Shown: positions 52,729 through 61,390, counted from the stretch's first letter. The stretch is DNA of 64,000 nt from Bacteroidota bacterium (GCA_023386965.1 JAEWIR010000046.1:186001-250000); one strand, 5' to 3'. Notes: generated by a model not told the origin, from the sequence alone. Translations and numbers: made by a program.

Positions 52729-53069
52729 GCCCGAATTGCATTCGGGGTGACGCATATTCGACTCCTTCGGAGTCGCGGGATATCCTCACTCACCCTCCAC
52801 ACCGAACTCCGTAGGAGTTCACTTCCGGTAACCCCGCACATGCGAAGCGCAGTTCGGGGACCATGCACCGAGTGTGGATGCAGTCCGTAGACTCCGTTCC
52901 GTGCGGGATGCCGTGCGGGGCATACGGATGATGCTAGGTCGGCACACCCTCGGCACACCCTCCACACCGAACTCCGTAGGAGTTCACTTTGCATCACCCC
53001 GCACAAGCGAAGTGCCGTGCGGGGACTACGCCCTCGTCACACCACTCGCACCGAACTCCGTAGGAGTTC
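52729..53069. repeat. REP-like palindromic cluster (two hairpin types)
   Basis: Hairpin type A, GAACTCC-GTA-GGAGTTC, occurs three times (52804-52820, 52969-52985, 53053-53069), and a variant, GACTCC-TTC-GGAGTC, lies near 52760. Type B has a CCCCGCAC/GTGCGGGG stem (52997-53024, perfect) and a degraded copy near 52834-52861. Types A and B alternate as in bacterial BIMEs. The last type A hairpin overlaps the stop codon of the adjacent transposase. Confidence 0.85.
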
Positions 53070-53520
53070 AATTATCCACCCAAAACCATTTGATGTCGTC
53101 CTCAATTTCCGCTTCCTTCCACAAACGGTGAATCTCGTCCTGGAAACTTTCGTTTCGGTGGTGGGCCTGTTGATTTTTGATGTAGTTGATCAGCATATCT
53201 TTCTCCCGGATCGAGTAGGAAAACGCACAGTATTTAATTCCCCACCCGGCAAAATCGGGGAAAAGTCCGGACTGCTTCATCCATTTTGAGGAGGCGACCT
53301 TGATGTCTTTCACCAAATCAGCCAATGCGACAGACGGATGCAGGTCGAACAGGATGTGTACGTGTTCTTCCATCCCGTTGATGCGGTACAGAAGGCAGTT
53401 TTTGTTTTTGAGAATTCCCCAGATGTAACGATACAGTTCCGGCGCGTGGTTTAGCGGAATTGTTTTCCCGCTTGATTTAGTGCGGAAAACGAGGTGATAG
53501 AGAATTCGGGTGTAGGCCAT
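53068..53520 (-). CDS. REP-associated tyrosine (Y1/HUH) transposase, RAYT-like
   Basis: The 150-aa IS200/RAYT-type nuclease has the HUH motif EEHVHILFDLHP near residue 51 and the catalytic Tyr in MLINYIKNQQAHHR near 110-123, with an N-terminal RILYHLVFRTK strand. It would nick single-stranded DNA at hairpins. Its TGA stop lies inside a REP-like hairpin and more hairpins follow it, while no matching hairpin is seen on its 5' side. That pattern fits a RAYT with its REPs better than a complete IS200 element. Confidence 0.88.
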   Translation of the reverse strand: MAYTRILYHLVFRTKSSGKTIPLNHAPELYRYIWGILKNKNCLLYRINGMEEHVHILFDLHPSVALADLVKDIKVASSKWMKQSGLFPDFAGWGIKYCAFSYSIREKDMLINYIKNQQAHHRNESFQDEIHRLWKEAEIEDDIKWFWVDN

Positions 53521-53700
53521 GATGAAGAATTTTCTGTTGATTGGGTGCGAAGCATTCTTAATAGAAGGTTCCTAATTGACCTTGTAATAGCCCTGTCCAT
53601 GTATTCAATTTCTGCAGAATTTGTCATTCCGCAGGAATCTCGGCCGAGGCCGATAATTGAGCAGAAAAGAAAAGTCTGATATTGGGAGAGTTGGAAGAGT

Positions 53701-54321
53701 TTAATTTATTAATAAGTTTCTGAATTTTATTTCAATCTCTTTTTTGAGAGGAGTTAAAAGTGATGGAATCTTTTTATAAGCATGACTTGCTAATTTTCCT
53801 GCTTCTTTATCATTTTCACCCATTTTTTTTAAAAAGTGATTTTCTGAGTACTCATTGTATATATGTCTCATTTGAAAAATGTAATTTTCAATGGACTGTT
53901 CTAAATCTTCATCAAAATAGATTTTATTGTCAGTAAAGTGTTGCGTAAATTTATTATGCTCCACTAAAAATTCCCTTTGTAATTTATCTTCATTATCAAT
54001 ATATGTAGCGCCGTCAGGTATGAATTTTGATGGAGAAATATATTCATTTAATTTTGGAATTGTTCTATTCAGTAATTTATAACTTTCCTCCAAAACCAAC
54101 ATTCTTTTTTCATGCAACTTTGTGAATTTAAAGTTTTCTTTTGATTTTAGGGCACTAATTTCTGCCTGAAATTTCATGACTTCTATTGAGTGCTCTTTCC
54201 TTAATTTTTCTAATTTATTTTCAAATGTGCTCTTTACACTTCCTTTCACTTTTTCAGTTAAGTATAAAGAAATAATAGTTCCGGTAAAAGTTGGTAAAAT
54301 GGCGTATAGAAGGAATTCCAT
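53701..54321 (-). CDS. AT-rich membrane-anchored coiled-coil protein, unknown
   Basis: The 206-aa protein has one N-terminal membrane helix (about residues 3-22) and a long, charged helical region likely to form a coiled coil (about 24-90). No family is recognised. Its DNA is much more AT-rich than that of the flanking genes, and it lies between a RAYT and a gene remnant. Recent acquisition is therefore likely. It has no obvious partner gene. Confidence 0.7.
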   Translation of the reverse strand: MEFLLYAILPTFTGTIISLYLTEKVKGSVKSTFENKLEKLRKEHSIEVMKFQAEISALKSKENFKFTKLHEKRMLVLEESYKLLNRTIPKLNEYISPSKFIPDGATYIDNEDKLQREFLVEHNKFTQHFTDNKIYFDEDLEQSIENYIFQMRHIYNEYSENHFLKKMGENDKEAGKLASHAYKKIPSLLTPLKKEIEIKFRNLLIN

Positions 54322-54491
54322 GATTCTAGTTAATTTGTAATATTACACGAAAAGCTAATCAGATAATAATGACGCTTACTATTTTTCAAATTTGTATAAA
54401 TTTAGTATATATTTTGGTGGAAAATTAGTTCTAAACAGAATATTAAGGGAAAAACGTTGGGAAATCTTCTATTTATAGCGTCTTTTTTTAC

Positions 54492-54641
54492 TTAAAATAA
54501 AACGCTATATGCTCCTGTATCAGCGTAAAAATCTCCCCAGTCACCATTCACTTCAAAGGAATTATCGGCCATATCATCAATCCTGATGCCTGAACATCTT
54601 TTTACGGTAGCAGTATGGTTTCTGATTAGGTAAATCTTTAT
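54492..54641 (-). pseudogene. C-terminal gene remnant, 49 codons, no start
   Basis: Between the coiled-coil gene and rtcB an open minus-strand frame ends at a TAA (54492-54494) and reads SGIRIDDMADNSFEVNGDWG followed by DFYADTGAYSVLF. The composition looks protein-like, but there is no start codon and the frame is closed upstream by a stop. I do not recognise the family. It could be a fragment of a deleted gene. Confidence 0.4.
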
Positions 54642-54645
54642 TTAT

Positions 54646-54674
54646 AAAGAAAACCACCGGGTCATCGGTGGTTT
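54646..54674 (-). terminator. terminator of rtcB (minus strand)
   Basis: The stem AAACCACCG/CGGTGGTTT (54651-54659 with 54666-54674) is followed on the minus strand by TCTTTAT. It directly follows the rtcB stop. Confidence 0.75.
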
Positions 54675-54678
54675 GTAG

Positions 54679-56055
54679 TTACTTTCTGAATTTCTTCTTC
54701 TTTTTCCAAGGTGCGCTTTTCCGAACGTCCCCGGCCATTATGCATCCGTAAGGCATCACTTCATCTATGATTTCACAAAGTCCAAACTCTTCAATCTGCG
54801 ACCTTACAGCGGCAGCACTCTTGTAGGCGCTGGGCAGCTCGGAAATATCGATGTCTTTGGTGAAGAAACGGACATCCAGACCTTGGGTTTCTTCATGAAA
54901 AATTTCCTCAGTCGTTTTATGCGCCAGTGACTTCTTATGCTGGGTACGGCTGAAGTTGCGTCCTGCACCATGCGGTGCGAAGCCCAGGTTCCGGCTGTTT
55001 GTTTTTCCCTGAACGATAAGTACTGGCTCGGCCATGTTCAGCGGGATTAGGCGCGGACCCGTAACATCGGGCACAAAATGGTCTTCAAGGGGAGTGGCAC
55101 CTTTAGCATGGTAGAAAGTATCGCCGTCGCGGAAAACAAAGTTGTGCTCGTTCCAGTATCTGTCCTGTGCCTGTACACCAAGTTTTTCCATGGTGGCACC
55201 ATGGATGTTTTCATGGTTTTCCTTAGTCCATTTCCGGATCAGCTGCAACGCTTCCCAGTATTCCTGACCTTCCTCGGTCTCATAAGGGATCCACGCATTT
55301 TCACGCATTGTAGCTGGCGACAGTTCATCGCGGTAACGGTTGGCCACCTTCATTCCCTTATCGTAAAGCCGGGCGCCGGGTCCGCGGGAACCGTGGTGCG
55401 TTATGAGCATGGTGTTTCCAGTTTTCTTTGAGGTCCCTACGAAAAGGAAATGGTTGCCATCACCCTGCGTGCCCATGTGGGAACGTGCTGCACTGATAAG
55501 TTGCTCATCTTTCAGAAAATCGTTCTGTCTGAACGCTTCCAGCAACTCCATGGATACGGGCATTTCAGTAGACCGGTCGCGACCGCCGGGTCCGAAATGG
55601 GTAATGGAATGGGCAGCGTCAAGAACTTTTTTCGGATCAGCATTACCTAAATCGGTTAGCATCACTGAACAGCAGATATCGGCACTGTGAAATCCGGGAT
55701 GTATGGCCTTGTGCGCGGCAACCACACCGCCTACGGGAATATTGCCGTCGGGTCCTGTGGGGCAGGCATCAGGCATAAGCGCACCGGCGGTTAAGGTAGG
55801 AGTTTTCAGGAGTGTTCTCATGGTCTGTACCACTTTCGCGACATTTTCTGCCTCATTTTCGTTTTCTGCCCTGATGTTCACAGCGAAATCCAATGATTCC
55901 TGTAACGGTAAAGGTTCGGGTGAATTATATTGTTCTAAGTATTTTATCATTTCTGAATGTTCAAGTTGGTTATTGTTAATATGGTCGAGTGCTTCTGCGA
56001 ACCATTTTTTCGGTTTGTAGCCTAAGTCGATCAGTTCTTTTCCTGTTATTTTCAT
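54679..56055 (-). CDS. rtcB: RNA ligase RtcB
   Basis: The 458-aa GTP- and Mn-dependent RNA ligase joins 2',3'-cyclic phosphate and 5'-OH ends. It shows FHSADICCSVMLTD with the metal-binding Asp and Cys, QGDGNHFLFVG, THHGSRGPGARL and PHGAGRNFSRTQ with the histidine that is guanylylated. Length and motifs are complete, so it should be active in tRNA or rRNA repair. It is divergent from a WYL-domain regulator, with an inverted repeat in the 124-bp gap. No archease or RtcA gene is in the window. Confidence 0.95.
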   Translation of the reverse strand: MKITGKELIDLGYKPKKWFAEALDHINNNQLEHSEMIKYLEQYNSPEPLPLQESLDFAVNIRAENENEAENVAKVVQTMRTLLKTPTLTAGALMPDACPTGPDGNIPVGGVVAAHKAIHPGFHSADICCSVMLTDLGNADPKKVLDAAHSITHFGPGGRDRSTEMPVSMELLEAFRQNDFLKDEQLISAARSHMGTQGDGNHFLFVGTSKKTGNTMLITHHGSRGPGARLYDKGMKVANRYRDELSPATMRENAWIPYETEEGQEYWEALQLIRKWTKENHENIHGATMEKLGVQAQDRYWNEHNFVFRDGDTFYHAKGATPLEDHFVPDVTGPRLIPLNMAEPVLIVQGKTNSRNLGFAPHGAGRNFSRTQHKKSLAHKTTEEIFHEETQGLDVRFFTKDIDISELPSAYKSAAAVRSQIEEFGLCEIIDEVMPYGCIMAGDVRKSAPWKKKKKFRK

Positions 56056-56134
56056 ACGTTTATTTTATAGTGCAAAGTAAACGAGCCGCTACGCAATGAT
56101 TTTGCGCAGTTAAATATTTTTTCTAATTTTATTG

Positions 56135-56160
56135 ATGAGGATGAAATTCATTATCCTCAT
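56135..56160. promoter_or_regulatory. inverted repeat, candidate operator between rtcB and the WYL gene
   Basis: ATGAGGAT (56135-56142) and ATCCTCAT (56153-56160) form a perfect 8-bp dyad with a 10-bp spacer that contains a second short dyad (ATGAA-A-TTCAT). It lies 20 bp before the WYL start codon. A dimeric regulator could bind here, which is inference. Confidence 0.55.
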
Positions 56161-56179
56161 ATAATAAAACTGAAAGGTC

Positions 56180-57178
56180 ATGGCTTCTAACAAAAATGCG
56201 CTGATCCGGTACAAAACCCTGGACCGTTGCCTCCGGAATACCTACCGGAAATATACTTTGGAAGATCTGATGGAAGAATGTTCCGCGGCGCTGTTTGAAT
56301 ATGAGGGAAAAGAATCTTTTGTGAGCAGACGGACCGTTCAGCTGGACCTTCAGAATATGCGCAGTTCCAGGTTTGGTTATGAGGCACCCATCGAAGTATA
56401 CGGGCGCAAATATTACCGTTACAGTGATCCTGATTACAGTATACATAAAATTGAAGTAAACAGCAGCGACCTGCTGGTCATGAACAATGCCATACAGATC
56501 CTTAAACAGTTCAAGGACTTTTCCATGTTCAAAGAAATGAATGGAGTCATACAGAAACTTGAAGACTCGGTGCATGCTGCCGGTCAGAAAGCCGTGATTC
56601 ACCTGGACAAAAATGAACAGCTCACGGGTTTGGAATTTATAGACCCTCTTTATAAGGCTATTGTCAACCGTCAGGCACTCAGGATCCTTTACCAGAGCTT
56701 TAAAGCCCGCGAGGCCAGCTATCTCACGGTGCATCCACAACTGCTGAAAGAGTATAACAACCGCTGGTTCCTCATCTGCTGGCATAAAAACAGGATGCTC
56801 AATCTGGCTTTAGACCGCATCAAGGAGGTTGAGACTGACCTTAAGACGGAATATATATTTAAAGATTTTGATGCCGACAGCTACTTTGCCAATGTGGTGG
56901 GCGTTACCGTTTCTGAATCCCAGCGTCCCCAAGAGGTCGTTTTCAGGGTTGATCGCGGACTTGCGCCTTATGTGAAGACCAAACCCATTCACCACAGTCA
57001 GCAGCTCATAGGGGAGGAGGAGGAGGGTCTCGTCTTCAGCATTAAAGTTCAGCTCAATCCCGAATTGGAGCGCGTCATTTTAGGCATGGGAAGTTCACTT
57101 ACTGTAATCAGTCCGGCCCGGCTGCGCGGCAGAATCATCGCCAATCTAAAGGCGGCCGTGAGCAATTATGGGGAATAG
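56180..57178 (+). CDS. WYL-domain transcriptional regulator
   Basis: The 332-aa protein has an N-terminal helix-turn-helix region (about residues 10-70, VSRRTVQLDLQNMRS), a middle helical part and a WYL domain around residues 185-205 (VHPQLLKEYNNRWFLICW, where the WYL residues read WFL), then a C-terminal WCX-like extension. WYL proteins sense nucleic acids or related ligands and often control RNA- or DNA-repair and defence genes. Being divergent from rtcB makes it the likely rtcB regulator. Confidence 0.88.
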   Translation: MASNKNALIRYKTLDRCLRNTYRKYTLEDLMEECSAALFEYEGKESFVSRRTVQLDLQNMRSSRFGYEAPIEVYGRKYYRYSDPDYSIHKIEVNSSDLLVMNNAIQILKQFKDFSMFKEMNGVIQKLEDSVHAAGQKAVIHLDKNEQLTGLEFIDPLYKAIVNRQALRILYQSFKAREASYLTVHPQLLKEYNNRWFLICWHKNRMLNLALDRIKEVETDLKTEYIFKDFDADSYFANVVGVTVSESQRPQEVVFRVDRGLAPYVKTKPIHHSQQLIGEEEEGLVFSIKVQLNPELERVILGMGSSLTVISPARLRGRIIANLKAAVSNYGE

Positions 57179-57189
57179 GTAAGCACAAA

Positions 57190-57575
57190 GAACACAAAAT
57201 AAAGAGCTAAGAGTTAAGATTTCAGATATCAGACATCAGGTTTCAGAAAATGTATCAATTTAACAATCTAACAGTTTAACAAATTTACGGCTTCACGACT
57301 TTACGGTTAAAAATAGCACAACTTTGCGGATATTAACTCTGTGTTCTCTGTAATGCCTCTGTGTACGCGGTGGTTTCACATGTCAGATTTCAGATTTCAG
57401 ACTGCGGATTAATTTTACATTCTAACGGTTTAACAAATTTACGACCTACGATTTTATGGTTTAACAATAGTACAACGTTGAGGAATTAAAGAAGAAAGAA
57501 TAAAGAGGAAAGACAGAACTGTCGCTGCCCAAACTTTCTAACCTTCTAACCTCCTAACCATTATCTCCCACCAAC
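57190..57575 (+). repeat. modular intergenic repeat, one full and one partial copy
   Basis: A full copy runs from TTTCAGATATCAGACATCAG words (about 57218) through TTTAACAATCTAACAG and TTTACGGCTTCACG words to a core at 57308-57376 ending GTGGTTTC. A second, shorter copy follows (57383-57490) and stops within the core. A CTAACCTTC-type run ends the stretch near 57560. The order and orientation match the array at 25.6 kb. No gene is seen. Confidence 0.75.
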
Positions 57576-57633
57576 ATTCTGAATTTTTTTGGCGCGCATC
57601 TTGTAAAGATATCTTCAATTAAAAATTACTGTT

Positions 57634-57756
57634 ATGAATCCTGTACTGTTAAGAAGAATCCTGATGTGGGTGGCACCCCTGGCCATTGGTTATTTCATGA
57701 AAAAATATGAAGCCAGACAATCCAGAAAGAGCGCGCAGAAAGCTGCGGCCAGATAA
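57634..57756 (+). CDS. 40-aa membrane-associated small protein
   Basis: A complete ORF of 40 codons reads MNPVLLRRILMWVAPLAIGY followed by a Lys/Arg/Ala-rich tail ending in Arg. It has one short hydrophobic helix (about residues 9-23) and a basic C-terminus. It is followed after 23 bp by a clear terminator, which supports a real transcription unit. I recall similar very small proteins in related genomes, but no function is known. Confidence 0.65.
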   Translation: MNPVLLRRILMWVAPLAIGYFMKKYEARQSRKSAQKAAAR

Positions 57757-57779
57757 ACACCTTCATTTCAAAAGACCAG

Positions 57780-57807
57780 CCGTACTGTTTTGCAGTGCGG
57801 TTTTTTT
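57780..57807 (+). terminator. terminator after the 40-aa gene
   Basis: An 8-bp stem with one G-T pair (CCGTACTG with CAGTGCGG) is followed by seven T. Confidence 0.82.
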
Positions 57808-57906
57808 AGGTTGATATTTTGGGTGTTTTACCTTATAAACTTGTGTCTCTGACTTTTTATATTTACAAGAAGATTCCTTCAACCTAACCTTCTAAAATCT
57901 ATAGCC

Positions 57907-58824
57907 ATGCCTCAAAATCCGTTAGAAACCAGAATAAGGGGAATTCAGAAAAAACTGGCCGTCAGCTCCACCGGTATTTATGATATTGAAACCTGCAACG
58001 CACTGGAAAAAGTGCTTGGACTGTTGGTCTCGGACGTAACCCTGCACGACAAAAAGAAAAACATCCAAAAAGGTCTGGGCTTTACCGGCCGCGATGTCGA
58101 CGGTATCTTCGGTGTTAATACCACCACAAGGATTGAACTATTCCTCGATGAAAAAGTTCCCCCTCTGCCAAAAGGTGCGAGTATGGTTATCTCCAAGAGT
58201 TCACTGCAATTGGTTCTGGAAAGCGAGATCTCCTCGAAATCCATGTACAATTCCAAATACAAATTCCCAATATGGCCACACGGAGCCAGTGGAGTGACCA
58301 TTGGTATTGGGTATGACATGGGCTACAGTACGGCGGCGCAGTTCGAAAGGGACTGGCGTGTACTGCTGGGTGACGCAAAATTTACCAAACTGAAACCCGC
58401 CGTAGGTCTGCAGGGCGAAAGGGCCCGTGCCGCACTCACCTCCTCAGTAAAATCCGTTGAAATTCCCTATGAGGATGCCCTGCAGGTCTTCTATGCCACA
58501 TCCGTACCTGTATATGCCCGGTCGACGGCGAAAGCTTATCCGGGAGTGGAACTTCTTCCTCCCGATGCTCAGGGTGCCTTGCTTTCCCTGGTCTATAACC
58601 GTGGTGCCAGCCTTGAAGGTCCGCGCCGAACAGAAATGAAGAAAATTGCCGCCTGGGTAAAAGTAAAAAACCTGTCCAAGATTGCTGCTGAAATACGGGC
58701 CATGAAGCGACTTTGGGCGGGAGACCCAAAGATGAAGGGCTTGCTTACACGCAGGGACAGGGAAGCAGCGCTGGTTGAAAATGCACGTTACTTCCTGCGG
58801 CCGGACGAATATATCTTTGCCTGA
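57907..58824 (+). CDS. peptidoglycan hydrolase, lysozyme/pesticin-like, with an N-terminal PG-binding region
   Basis: The 305-aa protein has two repeats resembling peptidoglycan-binding domains in residues about 5-85 (IRGIQKKLAVSSTGIYD and IQKGLGFTGRDVDGIFG) and a lysozyme-like domain after about 95. It has LVLESEISSKS with the likely catalytic Glu and the pesticin-type signature GASGVTIGIGYDMGY. No signal peptide or membrane helix is seen. It may be released by lysis or by a dedicated export system, or be a domesticated phage or effector enzyme. It stands alone. Confidence 0.8.
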   Translation: MPQNPLETRIRGIQKKLAVSSTGIYDIETCNALEKVLGLLVSDVTLHDKKKNIQKGLGFTGRDVDGIFGVNTTTRIELFLDEKVPPLPKGASMVISKSSLQLVLESEISSKSMYNSKYKFPIWPHGASGVTIGIGYDMGYSTAAQFERDWRVLLGDAKFTKLKPAVGLQGERARAALTSSVKSVEIPYEDALQVFYATSVPVYARSTAKAYPGVELLPPDAQGALLSLVYNRGASLEGPRRTEMKKIAAWVKVKNLSKIAAEIRAMKRLWAGDPKMKGLLTRRDREAALVENARYFLRPDEYIFA

Positions 58825-58891
58825 ACGTTTCAGTCCCTCTTCTATGATATAAATCTGTAGGTACTGCCTTCGGATGTTGAAGTTATTTGGT

Positions 58892-58899
58892 TAAATTTG
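58892..58899 (+). promoter_or_regulatory. -7 promoter box for fhs
   Basis: TAAATTTG matches TAnnTTTG and gives a leader of about 20 nt before the ATG at 58923. The upstream in-frame ORF start at 58887 lies in the promoter. Confidence 0.6.
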
Positions 58900-58922
58900 T
58901 TAGACAACCTAAACCTATAACC

Positions 58923-60599
58923 ATGAGCTTCCCTACAGATTTAGAAATTGCCCAGAATGCCGACATCCAGCACATCAAAGAAATCGCTGCGAAAATTGGA
59001 ATTGCAGAAGATGACCTGGAGTATTACGGAAAATACAAAGCAAAAATACCACTTTCTTATATTGATGGGGAGAAAGTTCATAACTCGAAACTCATCCTGG
59101 TTTCAGCAATTAATCCGACGCCTGCCGGTGAGGGAAAAACTACAGTTTCGGTAGGTTTATGCGACGGTCTGAACCGAATCGGAAAAAAGACTGTTGCTGT
59201 GCTTCGTGAACCTTCGTTAGGTCCTGTTTTCGGAATGAAAGGTGGGGCAGCAGGGGGTGGATATGCCCAGGTAATCCCCATGGTAGATATTAACCTGCAT
59301 TTTACTGGTGATTTTTCAGCTATTGAAAAAGCCAACAATTTGCTGGCCGCACTTATCGACAACAATATCCAGAATAAAAAGTTCTCGCTCAATATCGACC
59401 CCCGTACTATTGTCTGGAAGCGGGTTATGGATATGAACGACCGTGCACTCCGTAATATCATTGTCGGTTTGGGTGGCACAGCAAGTGGCGTCCCGCGTGA
59501 AGACGGATTCAATATTACTCCGGCTTCCGAGGTGATGGCTATTCTATGTATGAGCGAAAATTTCGCGGACCTGAAAAACCGACTCGGAAATATTTTCATA
59601 GGCTATACTTTTGACAAAAAACCTGTTTACGCCAGGGACCTTAAAGCTGAAGCAGCTATGGCCATCCTTCTGCGTGATGCAATCAAGCCAAATCTGGTGC
59701 AGACCCTGGAAGGAAATCCTGCCATCCTGCACGGCGGCCCCTTTGCCAATATAGCTCAGGGAACAAATACCATCATTGCTACAAAAACCGCCATGTCGCT
59801 GGCAGAATACACTGTTACTGAAGCCGGTTTCGGCGCTGACCTTGGTGCAGAGAAGTTTCTGCATATCAAATGCCGTTCGGCAGGAATTAAGCCTGCAGCC
59901 ATGGTCATCGTGACAACGGTGCGGGCACTGCGGTATCATGGCGGGGCAAAGAAAGGTTTTTATGAGAATCCTGATCTGTCGGCCGTGCAGTTAGGAATTG
60001 CGAACCTGAAGAAACATATTGAGAATTACACCAAACTTCAGCTAAAACCCGTGGTGGCCATCAATCATTTTGCGACCGATTCAGCAGACGAAATACAATT
60101 TATCCGGGACGAATGCGCTAAAATGGGTGTAAAGGCCATCGTGGGTCACGAATTTACCAAGGGTGGCGCAGGCATGACTGAGCTGGCACAGGAAGTGGTG
60201 AATGCAGCCGAAAACTACGGCAATGATTTCCGCCCGCTTTATAGTGCTGATGAAAAGGTAGAAGATAAAATAGACCGCATAGCACGCGAGATCTACGGTG
60301 CGGATGGTGTGGAATATTCGGCGAAAGCAAAAAACGACCTTAAAGTGATTAGCGACCTTGGCCTGGATAATCTGCCTGTCTGTATGGCCAAAACTCAAAA
60401 ATCACTGTCGGATAACGAACGGAAGATTGGCCGGCCAACAGGATTTAAAATAAATGTCCGTGAATTTGAATTCGCTGCAGGCGCGGGCTTTATCATTCCT
60501 ATATTGGGTGATATGATGCGTATGCCGGGCTTACCGAATGTTCCCGCCTCCGAAGCTATGGATATCGATGAGTTTGGAAATATCAGTGGGCTAAGTTAG
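58923..60599 (+). CDS. fhs: formate-tetrahydrofolate ligase
   Basis: The 558-aa enzyme makes 10-formyl-THF from formate, THF and ATP for one-carbon metabolism. It has the P-loop-like segment NPTPAGEGKTTVSVGLCDGL and the family stretch EPSLGPVFGMKGGAAGGGYA, with FTGDFSAIEKANNLLAALID after it. Length is normal. I chose the ATG at 58923 because it follows the promoter box. It is monocistronic. Confidence 0.96.
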   Translation: MSFPTDLEIAQNADIQHIKEIAAKIGIAEDDLEYYGKYKAKIPLSYIDGEKVHNSKLILVSAINPTPAGEGKTTVSVGLCDGLNRIGKKTVAVLREPSLGPVFGMKGGAAGGGYAQVIPMVDINLHFTGDFSAIEKANNLLAALIDNNIQNKKFSLNIDPRTIVWKRVMDMNDRALRNIIVGLGGTASGVPREDGFNITPASEVMAILCMSENFADLKNRLGNIFIGYTFDKKPVYARDLKAEAAMAILLRDAIKPNLVQTLEGNPAILHGGPFANIAQGTNTIIATKTAMSLAEYTVTEAGFGADLGAEKFLHIKCRSAGIKPAAMVIVTTVRALRYHGGAKKGFYENPDLSAVQLGIANLKKHIENYTKLQLKPVVAINHFATDSADEIQFIRDECAKMGVKAIVGHEFTKGGAGMTELAQEVVNAAENYGNDFRPLYSADEKVEDKIDRIAREIYGADGVEYSAKAKNDLKVISDLGLDNLPVCMAKTQKSLSDNERKIGRPTGFKINVREFEFAAGAGFIIPILGDMMRMPGLPNVPASEAMDIDEFGNISGLS

Positions 60600-60779
60600 A
60601 ACCTTCAGATACATATACACTTAAATGACTGTTTAAATGTTTTAAAGTTTTAATGAATTGATTTTCAAATTGATGAACTCCTATTGTTATGGCTGGCGGA
60701 GTATCAATCGGCACTTTGGCATGCTTTTTACAAGATACCGGTCAACATTATTAAGTCAACAACATTAAAATTTAGAATT

Positions 60780-61367
60780 ATGAAGACGATCACGAAAGCC
60801 CTATTGGGATTAGGTATTATGGCCTCAGGACTTACATTTGCTCAGGAGACAGAGAAATATGACAATCCGGGAATGAAGAATATGATTAAGATTGGAGCCA
60901 ATGTTGGTATTGCAGTTCCACAGGAAAATGCTTCCGCAGCCCTAGGTCTGGATGTGGCTTATCAAAACCTAGTAACTCCGGGATTTGGATTAGGTGTTGC
61001 CACAGGTTACACGCATTATTTTGGTCGTGAAAATGCCGGATATTCCAACAACGATTTCGGCGTAGTGCCTGTAGCAGGTCTTATCAGAATTTATCCTAAA
61101 GATACCGGTTTCTATTTTGGTACTGACCTTGGTTACGGTTTCATCGTAGGCGAAAATGAGGTAGCATCCAATGATATCACCAATACCCAGCGTCCGGATG
61201 GCGGATTCTACATCAAGCCTGAAATCGGTTATCACAACAACGACTGGAATTTCTCCATACAATACCAGAAAGTTTTCACAGGTGATACAGGAAATCTTGC
61301 AGGCCAGGACTTCAGTGCAGGTTCTTTAGGTCTGGGAGTTTCTTACAATATTCCGTTAGGACAGTAA
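60780..61367 (+). CDS. small outer-membrane beta-barrel protein
   Basis: The 195-aa protein has a signal peptide ending LTFAQ (about residue 22) and alternating strands with GLGVATGYTHYFGRE and YFGTDLGYGFIVGEN, ending in LGVSYNIPLGQ. It resembles OmpW/opacity-type 8-strand barrels of Bacteroidota. The function is unknown. The ATG at 60780 is supported by the signal peptide. A terminator follows. Confidence 0.8.
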   Translation: MKTITKALLGLGIMASGLTFAQETEKYDNPGMKNMIKIGANVGIAVPQENASAALGLDVAYQNLVTPGFGLGVATGYTHYFGRENAGYSNNDFGVVPVAGLIRIYPKDTGFYFGTDLGYGFIVGENEVASNDITNTQRPDGGFYIKPEIGYHNNDWNFSIQYQKVFTGDTGNLAGQDFSAGSLGLGVSYNIPLGQ

Positions 61368-61390
61368 TTGGCAGTTGCCTAATAATCAAG

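Noticed and set aside
53068..53520. complete IS200/IS605 element
   Set aside because: Hairpins occur only on the 3' side of the transposase. No matching left-end hairpin or TnpB is seen, so RAYT-REP fits better.
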